A DNA stretch of 57,596 bases. Origin: Treponema sp. (GTDB lineage Bacteria; Spirochaetota; Spirochaetia; Treponematales; Treponemataceae). This document shows positions 15,917-27,831 of this stretch, one piece after another (position 1 is the first letter of the stretch; every line of letters starts with the position of its first letter). Both the position numbers and the translations under genes were made by a program. The DNA lies in assembly GCA_012519415.1 (NCBI GenBank), contig JAAYQG010000016.1, forward strand, positions 1-57,596. The letters are read 5' to 3'. The notes below the pieces were generated by a model. The model worked only from the letters and a program-made list of their open reading frames with translations, searched no databases and was not told the origin of the DNA.

Positions 15917-18466
15917 TTATTTGTAAGTATCTCTTAATGATGTAATTCTAAGCAAGCGTTGCAATGTTTTTACACTTACAGGACGAGCTTTTTTGATTGT
16001 TCCTTTTTCTGTTACTTCATCTCGCAAAGTAAAATGCAGTTTTTCAGTTTTGTCGGGAAGAATTGTTAAGAAGTTTCTGTCAAACAATCCTGAAATATTT
16101 ACAGCTTCTATATTCACAAAAAAAGCCGGATTTTTACAAGAGAGTTCAATTTCAAATTCTATTGATTTTTCGGTATTTCCTTTTGAATTTACGACTGATT
16201 TTATTTCAGGTTTTTCAAGTGTCGCTTTTTTGGGTTCTTCAATGAATAAAGAAGTTCCATGCTTGTTGTTCAATTCAGCATATAAAAAACTGTCGGCTTC
16301 AAAATCAGCAACTTCCATTTCAAAAACTTTCATGCTGCTATCTTTTTCAATAACAATATTTGATTCAAACTTTTTAAGTTCTTTTCCCTTGAAGTTTATA
16401 TTTTTGAGCTGAATGTTTGCATTGTAAGGAATGTCTGTATCATTGTGCGCAAATACAAAAATTTTATTGTCTTTTTTAAAAAGGGCAACATTAATCGGAG
16501 CAAAAAAATCTTTTGCCGCATAATGCAGAAGTTTCCATTTGCCGCAGTATTCTATCGAAGACCAAGAAGCAACAGGCCACACATCATTAAGTTGCCAGAT
16601 AATTGAACCCATGCAAACAGGACGAATGCTTCTCCAATAATCTACGGCGGTTTTTATTGCAGTAGCTTGTTGTACTTGACTTAGATAAAGCATATTGAAA
16701 AAGCCTTCAGGGAAACGGTAATAACGTGAAAAATTTTCTATAATAATGGAATTCCCTCTGTTGTTTTTTTGATGAAACTCCATTACAGGGCTTGTGAGGT
16801 TGAGTTGTGTTTCGTCTGTATAACTTTTTACGCTTTCAAGTGATGGAAAAGATTGATAGCCGAATTCAGAAACAAAGCGGGGCTTTATGTCGTAATAAGC
16901 TTCAAAGGGCTTTCCCTCGTGCCAAACAGACCAGTAATGCATATCGCCTTTTCCGTCTTGGTGCCAATTGTCTGAAAAATCATTAGGTCCTGCAGACGGA
17001 GAACTTGGCCACCATGTTCTTGACGGATCTAATTCTTGTATTGTTTTGCCTAAAACGCCTTCGTTTAGTCTATCGTAATCAATCAGATAACGATCTCTAT
17101 TTTCTATTGATTCTTTGTACCAGCTAAAAGCACCAAGTAGTTCGTTGTTTCCGCACCAAATTGCTATTGAGGGGTGGCTTTGGAGTCTGCGTATTTGGTG
17201 AGCAATTTCATCTTTGACGCTTTCGCAAAATTCTTTTGTAGACGGATAAAGTGAACACGAAAACATACAGTCTTGCCAAACTAAAATGCCTTTTCTATCG
17301 CATAATTCATAAAAATAATCTATTTCGTATTGACCGCCACCCCAAACACGCACGCAGTTTTGGTTTGCTGAAACAAGATCAGACAAAAGACGCTCGTATT
17401 TTGCTTTTGTCTGTCTTGACGGAAGTGCATCGCATGGTATCCAGTTTGAGCCTTTCGCAAAAATTGCACGTCCGTTTATTTCAAAATAAAGACTTTTGCC
17501 TTCTTTATCGTTTTTTGAAACAACTTTTAAAGTGCGAAATGATATTTTTTTAATTATTTTTTGATTTGAAGTTTTAACTTCTGCATTGTAAAGGATATTT
17601 TCTTTTGGTTTTCCAAAATTATCATCATGAATTGCAGCAGTATCTTGTGCCGAACAAAATGCTACATGCCAAAGCTCAGGCTCTTTAATACATAATGTTT
17701 TTGTAATTCGGTTTTCGCCTTTTTTTAATTGAACAGAAAATGTTTCTTCTGCTTCGGGTTGAGATTCCGTTTCTTTCGTTATTTTAATTGTAAAACTTTT
17801 TTTGCAATCTTTTACAGCCGTGCATGTAAAAGTCAAAAAAGATATCCAATTTTTATTTTTCTCAGGTTCCGATGTACATTCAAGATAATCTAAAATACAA
17901 TCTGTTGTCTGTTCAATGCAGATTTTTCCGTAAATACCGAACGCCATAATACATGGCCCCCAGTCCCAGCCGCCATGACATTGAATTTTTCTAACAAAGT
18001 TTCTGTGCGGAGAATAAACCGGAGCTTTAGAATCCGGCACAACATACGGGTGGGCGGCGGCAAGTTTAGCTGCATGATTTTCTGCTGATTCGAAAATCAG
18101 TTTTATGTTGTTTGTTCCGTTTTTTAGAATAGATGTAATATCGAACCGCCATTTTTTAAAGAAATTATCGCAAAATCCAACTTCTTTATTATTCAAAATA
18201 ATGCGGACAAAAGTGTCGGCAGATTCAAGTGTTAAAAATTGGCTGCCTTTTAAAATCGAATGTTCAGCCTCAAAAGTGCGTTCCATAATCCAGTTTGTTT
18301 TTCCAACCCACTGAACTTCAAGTTCGTTTTTATCGTAATATGGATCAGGAATTTTGTTCTCTTCAATCAGTGCAGAATGTATATCGCCTGGCAGTTTTAT
18401 GTTTATATTAGAAATTCGCCCGTCGGCAGAAGAAAGGTTCCATTGTCCTTGTAAGTTTAGTATCAT
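15917..18466 (-). CDS. GH2 beta-mannosidase
   Basis: 849 residues, without a signal peptide. Glycoside hydrolase family 2 layout: N-terminal sugar-binding domain, Ig-like domain, (beta/alpha)8 catalytic barrel and C-terminal beta domains. Beta-mannosidase hallmarks are NCVRVWGGGQYE, WQDCMFSCSLYP, the general acid/base in WCGNNE and the nucleophile in RFVSEFGYQSFPS. It removes beta-linked mannose from oligosaccharide ends in the cytoplasm, feeding mannose towards ManA after phosphorylation. TCTGGAGG lies just before the ATG. Upstream are a plausible promoter (18500-18528) and three phased 11-bp repeats (18551-18583). It is convergent with the MCP gene; no strong terminator is visible in the 58-bp gap. 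Confidence 0.93.
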   Translation of the reverse strand: MILNLQGQWNLSSADGRISNINIKLPGDIHSALIEENKIPDPYYDKNELEVQWVGKTNWIMERTFEAEHSILKGSQFLTLESADTFVRIILNNKEVGFCDNFFKKWRFDITSILKNGTNNIKLIFESAENHAAKLAAAHPYVVPDSKAPVYSPHRNFVRKIQCHGGWDWGPCIMAFGIYGKICIEQTTDCILDYLECTSEPEKNKNWISFLTFTCTAVKDCKKSFTIKITKETESQPEAEETFSVQLKKGENRITKTLCIKEPELWHVAFCSAQDTAAIHDDNFGKPKENILYNAEVKTSNQKIIKKISFRTLKVVSKNDKEGKSLYFEINGRAIFAKGSNWIPCDALPSRQTKAKYERLLSDLVSANQNCVRVWGGGQYEIDYFYELCDRKGILVWQDCMFSCSLYPSTKEFCESVKDEIAHQIRRLQSHPSIAIWCGNNELLGAFSWYKESIENRDRYLIDYDRLNEGVLGKTIQELDPSRTWWPSSPSAGPNDFSDNWHQDGKGDMHYWSVWHEGKPFEAYYDIKPRFVSEFGYQSFPSLESVKSYTDETQLNLTSPVMEFHQKNNRGNSIIIENFSRYYRFPEGFFNMLYLSQVQQATAIKTAVDYWRSIRPVCMGSIIWQLNDVWPVASWSSIEYCGKWKLLHYAAKDFFAPINVALFKKDNKIFVFAHNDTDIPYNANIQLKNINFKGKELKKFESNIVIEKDSSMKVFEMEVADFEADSFLYAELNNKHGTSLFIEEPKKATLEKPEIKSVVNSKGNTEKSIEFEIELSCKNPAFFVNIEAVNISGLFDRNFLTILPDKTEKLHFTLRDEVTEKGTIKKARPVSVKTLQRLLRITSLRDTYK

Positions 18467-18499
18467 AAAACCTCCAGATAAGTTTGCTTTGTTTTTTGG

Positions 18500-18528
18500 A
18501 ACATATCATTTTATTTTATTGTATGCAA
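18500..18528 (-). promoter_or_regulatory. Candidate promoter of the beta-mannosidase gene
   Basis: On the minus strand, TTGCAT (18528-18523), 17 bp, TATGTT (18505-18500). The start would fall near 18493, giving a leader of about 27 nt with a good ribosome-binding site. The 11-bp repeats lie about 60-90 bp upstream of that start, where activators usually bind. Confidence 0.45.
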
Positions 18529-18550
18529 GGGTTTTATGCTGAATAGGAAA

Positions 18551-18583
18551 TCTGTCGTTGATCTGTCGTTGACCTGTCGTTGA
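18551..18583. repeat. Three tandem 11-bp repeats
   Basis: TCTGTCGTTGA (18551-18561), TCTGTCGTTGA (18562-18572) and CCTGTCGTTGA (18573-18583) follow with no gaps; only the first base of the third differs. The 11-bp period is about one helical turn, so each unit presents the same DNA face. They lie between the divergent beta-mannosidase and CYTH genes. The end of the array also creates TTGACA (18580-18585), a possible -35 for the CYTH gene. Confidence 0.8.
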
Positions 18584-18711
18584 CAAGGATTAATATTGCG
18601 GTTTAAAGTTTGTATTGAAATTTTAAAACTGAAAGGTGAAAAATCGCCTAGTTTTGTATTTGTTCCGTTTGTTTTTACGGGAATCGAATATTGGAACCGA
18701 AAGGTGTTGAA

Positions 18712-19269
18712 ATGTATGAAATTGAAGTGAAAGCTTGGGATACAGAAACGGAAAAAACCGAACAGATTGTTTCTTCTTTTGCAGAATACAAAGGTTTTTT
18801 TGATAAAACCGATGTTTATTACGAACAAAAAACCCAACCCAAACAAAACATAAGACTTCGTTTTGAAAAAGCTTTTCTTGAAAACAACTTGATTGCTGAA
18901 AAAAATTTAGTAACATTCAAGCAAAAAGAACTTTTTGAAAACGGAATCGAAGTAAGCAAAGAAACAGAATTTGAAGTTTCTGATAAAAACGCATTTTTTA
19001 ATATGCTTGAAAATATAGGTTTTGAATTTTCTATAAAAAAACATAAAAAAGTAAAAAGTTATTCTTATAAAGAGTTTTGTATTGAACTTGTTGAAATTGA
19101 AAACTTGGGGAACTTTATAGAAATTGAAACAATTCAGCCTGATGAAAGTGCAGAAACTATAGAAAAATCGCAATGCGCCATTTTCGAAATCCTTGATAAA
19201 TGCAACATTCCTAAAGAAAATATAGAAAAACGATATTATTTAGAATTATTAAAAGCAGCTCAACGTTAG
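18712..19269 (+). CDS. CYTH-domain protein (class IV adenylate cyclase-like)
   Basis: 185 residues of a CYTH/triphosphate tunnel fold. The N-terminal signature EIEVKAW is present, followed by the basic strand IRLRFE, AEKNLVTFKQK and EIETIQPDE near the C-terminus. The family includes class IV adenylate cyclases (CyaB), thiamine triphosphatases and polyphosphate-acting enzymes that bind triphosphate and divalent metal in a tunnel; the spacing is closest to CyaB. The ATG at 18712 is preferred because it has AAAGGTG upstream and puts EIEVK at residue 3. Confidence 0.85.
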   Translation: MYEIEVKAWDTETEKTEQIVSSFAEYKGFFDKTDVYYEQKTQPKQNIRLRFEKAFLENNLIAEKNLVTFKQKELFENGIEVSKETEFEVSDKNAFFNMLENIGFEFSIKKHKKVKSYSYKEFCIELVEIENLGNFIEIETIQPDESAETIEKSQCAIFEILDKCNIPKENIEKRYYLELLKAAQR

Positions 19270-19345
19270 AAGAAGAACGTTAGAAGGATAAATGTTTTGC
19301 TTTACGAATATTTAACTTTGTGATAAGTTTTATTATGTAAGAAAA

Positions 19346-19397
19346 TTGGGAGTTCTCCCAAAAATCATTTCGCAAGTTTTCAAAAAAAGGAAACTTG
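19346..19397 (+). repeat. Two hairpins upstream of the DUF975 gene
   Basis: TTGGGAG / CTCCCAA (19346-19361) with a 2-nt spacer, then CAAGTTTTC / GAAACTTG (19373-19397) with an 8-nt loop. The second hairpin uses the same CAAGTTT...AAACTTG arms as hairpin A of the intergenic elements at 3742 and 20078, so it may be a distant relative. It ends 16 nt before the ATG of the membrane-protein gene. Confidence 0.5.
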
Positions 19398-19412
19398 AAA
19401 ATTGGAGGAATT

Positions 19413-20063
19413 ATGTTTGATAGAGTTGCTTTAAAATTAAAAGCGAAAGAACGCTTGAAGGGCACATGGTTTCCAGTTCCGGCTGCAACACTATTTGTTT
19501 ATTTGGTTGTAGCTACTCTTCTTAGTTCAATTGCAAATAAACAAAGCACAACGATGTCGATTATTGCTATTATTTTGAATTTTATTGTTGGTGCTAGTTT
19601 TAATATTGCAATTGCTTATTTTTATATTGAATATAACAAGCTGCCACTTGGAGAAAAACCGAAGTTTAATACTTTTATAGACGGCTTTAACTTTTTTGTT
19701 AGAGGAATTCTCGGTACGCTTTGGATGGGTCTTTGGCTCTTCCTTTGGACATTGTGCTTTATAATTCCGGGAATTATAAAAGCTCTTTCTTATTCAATGT
19801 TTTTGTTTATTTTGGCAGAAAATCCTAATGTTTCTGTAAGACGGGCTTTGCGTATAAGTTCGGAAATAACAAAAGGTTATAAATTAGACATTTTTATTAC
19901 GCAGTTAAGCTTTATAGGTTGGTATATGCTTTCTGTTGTTACATTCGGCATTATTCTTTTCTGGGCTGTTCCTTATATGTATCTTACAATGGCAAATCTT
20001 TATCAGTTCTTAAAAGAAGAAGCTTTGCGCACAGGTGCAGTTAAAATAGAAGATTTTAATTAA
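19413..20063 (+). CDS. DUF975-family integral membrane protein
   Basis: 216 residues with about five membrane segments. DUF975 features are visible: an N-terminal RVALKLKAKERLKGTW amphipathic start, a middle GTLWMGLWLFLWTLCFIIPGI segment, and the C-terminal LDIFITQLSFIGWYMLSV with ILFWAVPYMYLTMANLYQF. The function of the family is unknown. The ATG at 19413 follows TTGGAGG. It lies between two hairpin clusters and ahead of sppA, with which it may form an operon. Confidence 0.85.
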   Translation: MFDRVALKLKAKERLKGTWFPVPAATLFVYLVVATLLSSIANKQSTTMSIIAIILNFIVGASFNIAIAYFYIEYNKLPLGEKPKFNTFIDGFNFFVRGILGTLWMGLWLFLWTLCFIIPGIIKALSYSMFLFILAENPNVSVRRALRISSEITKGYKLDIFITQLSFIGWYMLSVVTFGIILFWAVPYMYLTMANLYQFLKEEALRTGAVKIEDFN

Positions 20064-20077
20064 TAAGTTTTGATTTG

Positions 20078-20188
20078 CAAGTTTGTGTTGCAAACTTGTT
20101 TATTTACTGTGCTTCCTCACTGCGTTGCGGAAGCACGTAAAAAGTTACTATCGAAAATTGAAATTTTCGATAGTAACTTTTTATAGGA
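20078..20188 (+). repeat. Three-hairpin intergenic element, copy 2
   Basis: Hairpin A: CAAGTTTG / CAAACTTG (20078-20098). Hairpin B: GTGCTTCC / GGAAGCAC (20109-20136) with a 12-nt loop TCACTGCGTTGC. Hairpin C: a perfect 22-bp inverted repeat (20138-20159 with 20162-20183) around the dinucleotide GA. TAGGAG follows and acts as the ribosome-binding site of the sppA-like gene. Compared with the copy at 3742-3850, stems B and C differ in sequence yet remain fully paired, while the B loop, the GA centre and TTTTTATAGG are kept. Confidence 0.78.
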
Positions 20189-20200
20189 GTGGGTGAAAAT

Positions 20201-21442
20201 TTGACAGATGATGAAGAGAAAAAATTAAATACTGGTTCTATTATAGAAGATTCTTCTGAACATATTGCAGAGATTATTCCTGCAAAAGATGCTCCTCAGG
20301 CTGAAGGTGCAGAGAATACCAGTGAGGACGAAGTTCCTCTTGATGTTCCTGCTTTTCAAGCGCAGCCACTTGAAATTGTGGCAAAGAGTGCGACGTTTTG
20401 GAGCGATGATAATAAAAGCAGAAAAGATGCTCAAAAAAACGGAAAAAAATCTGTTGGATTTTGGGTTTTCTGTTTTTTAATTGGAGCTGTTGTTCTTGCT
20501 GCGATTGTTGGTACTTTTTTTCCGGATGAAGATTTTTCAGATGTTTTAAATAATCCAAATTTAGAAATAATTACATCAAAAAACAAAAAAAATGCACTTC
20601 CTAAATATAAGCATGATTATATTGCCCGAATTGACATCAAGGGAACAATTCAAGAGAAAAATGAAACTTATAATCATAAATGGCTTTTGAATATGATTGA
20701 TAATTTGATGAATGATAATAAAAATAAAGGACTTTTTCTTTTTGTTGATTCTCCAGGTGGTGCTATTTATGAAGCGGATGAGCTTTATCTTAAACTTTGC
20801 GATTATAAAAGCACCGGTCGGCCGATTTATTCTTATTTTTCTCATATGGCAGCTTCGGGCGGTTATTATACAGGTTGTGTTGCAGATTATATAATGGCAA
20901 ATCGCAATTGTACAACAGGCTCAATCGGTGTAATAATGGGGCCGATTTTTACTTTTAATGAGCTGTTTAAAAAATATGGTATTGAAGCTACATCTATTAC
21001 AGCCGGAAAAAATAAAAATATGCTCAACATTAACGAGCCGATTACTGCAGAACAGCGAAAAATCATGCAGGAATATATTGATGAGGCTTATGATCAATTT
21101 ACCGAAATTGTTGCAAAAGAACGCAATTTGCCGATTGAACGCGTAAGAGAACTCGCTGACGGTCGCATTTATTCAGCAAAACAGGCACTTGCTATAAAAC
21201 TCATTGATAAAGTCTGCGGTTATGATGAAGCTGTTGAATATACGAAAAGAGATTTATTTGGCAACAATGAAATTGCATTTGAATATGTAGAATATGTTCG
21301 CGAAAAAACTTTTTCAGATATATTCCCAAGTATTTTAATGAAGTTTAACAATCAAAACGGAGATGCAGTTCTTCAAAATATACTGGAAAGAATGTATGAA
21401 TCACCTAGGGGGATTTCTTATTTTTATAACGGTGCATTTTAA
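20201..21442 (+). CDS. sppA: Signal peptide peptidase SppA, short type
   Basis: About 413 residues. An acidic N-terminal cytoplasmic region, one membrane anchor (SVGFWVFCFLIGAVVLAAIVGTFF, about 85-108), then an S49 protease domain: FLFVDSPGGAIYEADELY, SHMAASGGYYTGCVADYI with the nucleophile Ser, TTGSIGVIMG, and the probable general-base Lys in ITAGKNKNM. It degrades residual signal peptides in the membrane. Two non-ATG starts are possible: GTG at 20189 is almost on top of the AGGAG, whereas TTG at 20201 has it 11 nt upstream, so TTG is preferred. Confidence 0.88.
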   Translation: MTDDEEKKLNTGSIIEDSSEHIAEIIPAKDAPQAEGAENTSEDEVPLDVPAFQAQPLEIVAKSATFWSDDNKSRKDAQKNGKKSVGFWVFCFLIGAVVLAAIVGTFFPDEDFSDVLNNPNLEIITSKNKKNALPKYKHDYIARIDIKGTIQEKNETYNHKWLLNMIDNLMNDNKNKGLFLFVDSPGGAIYEADELYLKLCDYKSTGRPIYSYFSHMAASGGYYTGCVADYIMANRNCTTGSIGVIMGPIFTFNELFKKYGIEATSITAGKNKNMLNINEPITAEQRKIMQEYIDEAYDQFTEIVAKERNLPIERVRELADGRIYSAKQALAIKLIDKVCGYDEAVEYTKRDLFGNNEIAFEYVEYVREKTFSDIFPSILMKFNNQNGDAVLQNILERMYESPRGISYFYNGAF

Positions 21443-21558
21443 TTTTAATTGTTCAATTTCCTAATGCGGAATATATAATACATTCTTTGCAATTGATTTA
21501 TTCCAACTGTAAAGGATGTATCGAAATTAATGACATATTCAAATTTTTGAGTTAGTCT

Positions 21559-22173
21559 TTAATTTTCAGAAAGTGATTCGAAAAAGCTTTTCATACTGTC
21601 TGCGACATCTTTTAAATGGAGCGGTTTTTGAAAAAACAAATCTGCTCCAAGTGATTTTACTTTTTCTTCAAGACCCGGTTCTTCTAGTGCGGTAATAATT
21701 ATGACATACGGTCTGTCAAATTCATCGGTTTGTTTTAGGCGTGCGCACAAATCAAATCCGTTAAGCTCCGGCAAATCAAGGTCAAGCAGAATGCAAAACG
21801 GATGTTTTTCAGCCATTTGAACTCCGGCATCAAAGCCGTCAAATGCTTGATATACAATCAAATCAGGAAAAACTTTTTCAAAATATTTTTTTAGAACATT
21901 ATTAAGCCCTTTGTCATCGTCAACAATAAGAATCGAATCATTTGATTTTGTACCTTCAACATCTTTTAAAAGCTCCGCAGGGATGCGCATTCCTCGGCTT
22001 TCCATAAACTGTACCAAATCATCTCTATAAACGCGGTACTGCCCGCCGGGCGTAGAAAAAGCTTTTAAGTGCCCGTTTCTAATCCAGTTGATTGCGGTTT
22101 GATTTACAACTCCACAAATATTTGCAACTTCAAGAGCAGAATAAACAACCGTTTTATTTAAATCTTTTGCCAT
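21559..22173 (-). CDS. Response regulator with N-terminal MerR/excisionase HTH
   Basis: 204 residues in reversed domain order. Residues 9-58 are a MerR/excisionase-type helix-turn-helix (SALEVANICGVVNQTAINWI, then TPGGQYRVYRDDLVQFMESRG). Residues 78-200 are a receiver domain with all key residues: the DDD acidic pocket at 85-87, phospho-acceptor Asp131 in LLDLDLPELNG, Thr in ITALEE, and Lys in FFQKPL. Phosphorylation therefore probably modulates DNA binding. No histidine kinase gene is nearby. AGAAGG precedes the ATG, and a small AT-rich hairpin (TCTCTTT / AAAAGAGA) lies just upstream. The remaining 22174-22433 spacer contains AT-rich palindromes and nothing I can name. Confidence 0.88.
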   Translation of the reverse strand: MAKDLNKTVVYSALEVANICGVVNQTAINWIRNGHLKAFSTPGGQYRVYRDDLVQFMESRGMRIPAELLKDVEGTKSNDSILIVDDDKGLNNVLKKYFEKVFPDLIVYQAFDGFDAGVQMAEKHPFCILLDLDLPELNGFDLCARLKQTDEFDRPYVIIITALEEPGLEEKVKSLGADLFFQKPLHLKDVADSMKSFFESLSEN

Positions 22174-22433
22174 TTTAACCTTCTTCTCTTTTATAAATAA
22201 AGAGATGAATTAATCTGTTTTGTTGCTGAAAATAAAGTTTTCAGTATGTATAATTTTTTATGGTATAAATCAATAATAAGTAACCTAAAATTAAACAACG
22301 AATTATAACATAAAAGCCTTAAAAAACATAGCATTATTTTAGATTATCTAAAATATATTCGTGCGGAAAATTCAAGCTCGGGACATCGCCAAAAGTAAAA
22401 GTAAAATCCGTATCGAAGTGAATTCATGTAATA

Positions 22434-23063
22434 TTACCAATTATCATTTATGTATGATTTAATATCATTCCATGAAAAGCCAAGACGAATAAGAGCTTGA
22501 AATGCTTTTTCTTTTGTTTTTCTTTGTTTTTTTAATTTGGATGCTGCTCTTGCCAAAATGTCCGTTTCATTTTTTTGCTGAAAAAAATCGTCTAAAGCTT
22601 TTTCTGCTGTTTCTCTATTTATGCCCCTCGATGCAAGCTCCGCCAAAAGGCGTGTTCTGCCTTCTGCTTTTCTGATTGACCTGTTTCTTAAAAATGCTCC
22701 TGCATATCGCTCATCTGAAAGCCAATTTCTTTTTTTTGCGAACGTTAAGACTTTTTCTATTGCATTCGGCGAATATCCTTTTGTTTTTAATTTTCTTCGC
22801 AACATTTCTGTGCTATGTTCTGCACGTTCAAGATATGCAACAGCTGTGCGTTCTACAGAAAAAAGTAAAGATGCTTCAATTATATTTTCAGAAATTTCAA
22901 AGCTTACTTGTGTGTTTGGTTTTAGATTTTCAAAATCAAAAAGAGATTCTTGTTGAAAATTAATATTCTCTTCAAGATATGATGTCCGTAAAAAAAAAGA
23001 CCCCAGCGATGTGTTTAATTTAAAAACATCTTCTGAAGTCTTTGTTATCGAATAAATTAACAT
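22434..23063 (-). CDS. recX: Regulatory protein RecX
   Basis: 209 residues from the ATG at 23063. An in-frame TTG at 23135 would add 24 residues with no better ribosome-binding site. RecX restrains RecA filaments. The three-helix repeats are visible: AVAYLERAEHSTEMLRRKLKTKGY, KKRNWLSDERYAGAFLRNRS and GRTRLLAELASRGINRETAE, with ALIRLGFSWNDIKSYI at the end. The N-terminal 80 residues are a spirochaete-type extension. It follows rpsI on the same strand, so it may be read from the rplM promoter. recA is not in the window. Confidence 0.85.
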   Translation of the reverse strand: MLIYSITKTSEDVFKLNTSLGSFFLRTSYLEENINFQQESLFDFENLKPNTQVSFEISENIIEASLLFSVERTAVAYLERAEHSTEMLRRKLKTKGYSPNAIEKVLTFAKKRNWLSDERYAGAFLRNRSIRKAEGRTRLLAELASRGINRETAEKALDDFFQQKNETDILARAASKLKKQRKTKEKAFQALIRLGFSWNDIKSYINDNW

Positions 23064-23165
23064 ATCTTTGTTGCGCTGCTGAAGATAAAATCTTTTGTTA
23101 CATAAATGATCCTCTTTTGCGACACTATGCAACAAAAACTTTGTCCATACAACAGCCTTGAAAAA

Positions 23166-23558
23166 TTAGCGTTTGCTAAACTGGAATCTACGACGAGCAC
23201 CGCGACGACCGAACTTTTTGCGTTCAATCATACGTGAATCACGTGTTAAATAACCGTTTGCTTTAAGTGCGCTATGATTTGACTGATCAATTTGGAGTAA
23301 TGCGCGAGAAATTCCATGCAGACAAGCACCAGCTTGTCCATCAAGACCGCCACCTACAACATTAATCAAAATATCATATTTATTTTCGCTTGATGTAACC
23401 ATTAAAGGCTGGCGTACAACCAAAACCTGTGCAGGTGTTGCAAAATATGTATTTAAGTCTTTGCCGTTTACAACAACTTTACCAGAACCTTCGCGAACAA
23501 AAACGCGTGCAGTTGCTGTCTTTCTTCTTCCAGTACCAATAGCAATATTTTTTACCAC
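23166..23558 (-). CDS. rpsI: 30S ribosomal protein S9
   Basis: 130 residues, the normal length. The start matches IAIGTGRRKTATARVFV, and the C-terminal tail GRRGARRRFQFSKR reaches the ribosomal P site. It is the second gene of the conserved rplM-rpsI pair, 16 bp after rplM, with AGGAG upstream of the ATG. Confidence 0.98.
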   Translation of the reverse strand: MVKNIAIGTGRRKTATARVFVREGSGKVVVNGKDLNTYFATPAQVLVVRQPLMVTSSENKYDILINVVGGGLDGQAGACLHGISRALLQIDQSNHSALKANGYLTRDSRMIERKKFGRRGARRRFQFSKR

Positions 23559-23574
23559 GATAATCTCCTAATCC

Positions 23575-24003
23575 TTATACTTCAAGTGGTTGTGGGTTTT
23601 GTGCTGCGTGCGGATGTTCTGCACCTGCATAAATCTTAACATTGGTAAGCAATCTGCGTCCCAAGCGTCCGTTAGGAATCATTCCTTTAATAGCCTCCAT
23701 TAATGGAGCTTCAGGATGACGTTCAATTAATTTTTCAAAGTTTTTGGCTTTTATACCGCCGACATAACCTGTATGGTGATAATACATCTTATCTGTTGCT
23801 TTTTTGCCTGTAACTGCAACTTTTTCAGCATTGATAATAACAACAAAATCACCCATTTCTTGGTTTGGGGTGTAAGAGAATTTGTCTTTGCCTCGCAATA
23901 CCGAAGCGGTTTTTGCAGCAACACGACCGAGCGGCTTATTTGCAGCATCAATAACATACCAGTTACGAACAGCTTCTCGTTCATTTAAAAAAATGGTTTT
24001 CAT
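23575..24003 (-). CDS. rplM: 50S ribosomal protein L13
   Basis: 142 residues, the normal length. Typical motifs are NWYVIDAANKPLGRVA, KYxHTGY-like YYHHTGYVGGIKAKN, and GMIPNGRLGRRLLTNVKIYAG. AAGGT precedes the ATG. It is transcribed from a strong promoter at 24157-24128 through a leader of about 120 nt with two stable hairpins, a likely site for ribosomal-protein feedback control. Confidence 0.98.
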   Translation of the reverse strand: MKTIFLNEREAVRNWYVIDAANKPLGRVAAKTASVLRGKDKFSYTPNQEMGDFVVIINAEKVAVTGKKATDKMYYHHTGYVGGIKAKNFEKLIERHPEAPLMEAIKGMIPNGRLGRRLLTNVKIYAGAEHPHAAQNPQPLEV

Positions 24004-24042
24004 GTATGTACCTTAAATAAAAAGATCTATTTTGCAGCTTAA

Positions 24043-27468
<3,426 letters not shown>

Positions 27469-27550
27469 GTAGATTCGCCGTAAGATGCCGTAGTTTTGCG
27501 GCACAGTTTTGTGTACTTTTAGCAAAAAAGAGGGTTTAATCGAGAAAAAT

Positions 27551-27772
27551 TTAATCGTTGGCTTGCGAGGCTTCTTCTTCTTTTTTTGCTTCTGCTTTGT
27601 CTTTTAAATCTGCAATTCCAATAAAAAAAGATACAAGACCTATTAATGCGGCAGCAATAGGCATTCCACCTTTGAGAAATGCAATTATTTCCGCTCCCCA
27701 GTCAAGACCTGCCGGCAATGTAGCAAAAACTGCAAATGCCACAAATAAAATTCCAAAAAATATTGCAAGCAT
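27551..27772 (-). CDS. Small two-helix membrane protein
   Basis: 73 residues. Two hydrophobic segments (LAIFFGILFVAFAVFATLPAG and MPIAAALIGLVSFFIGIADL) flank a short loop, followed by a charged tail (KDKAEAKKEEEASQAND). TTGGAGGA 6 nt before the ATG at 27772 makes translation likely. I do not recognise a named family; it resembles small conserved inner-membrane proteins of treponemes. It shares strand with the secreted protein gene upstream, about 60 bp apart. Confidence 0.7.
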   Translation of the reverse strand: MLAIFFGILFVAFAVFATLPAGLDWGAEIIAFLKGGMPIAAALIGLVSFFIGIADLKDKAEAKKEEEASQAND

Positions 27773-27831
27773 ATATTCCTCCAAAAAATTGGCAGATTAA
27801 TTTATATCAAAAAATACTTTTTTTGTTAGAT

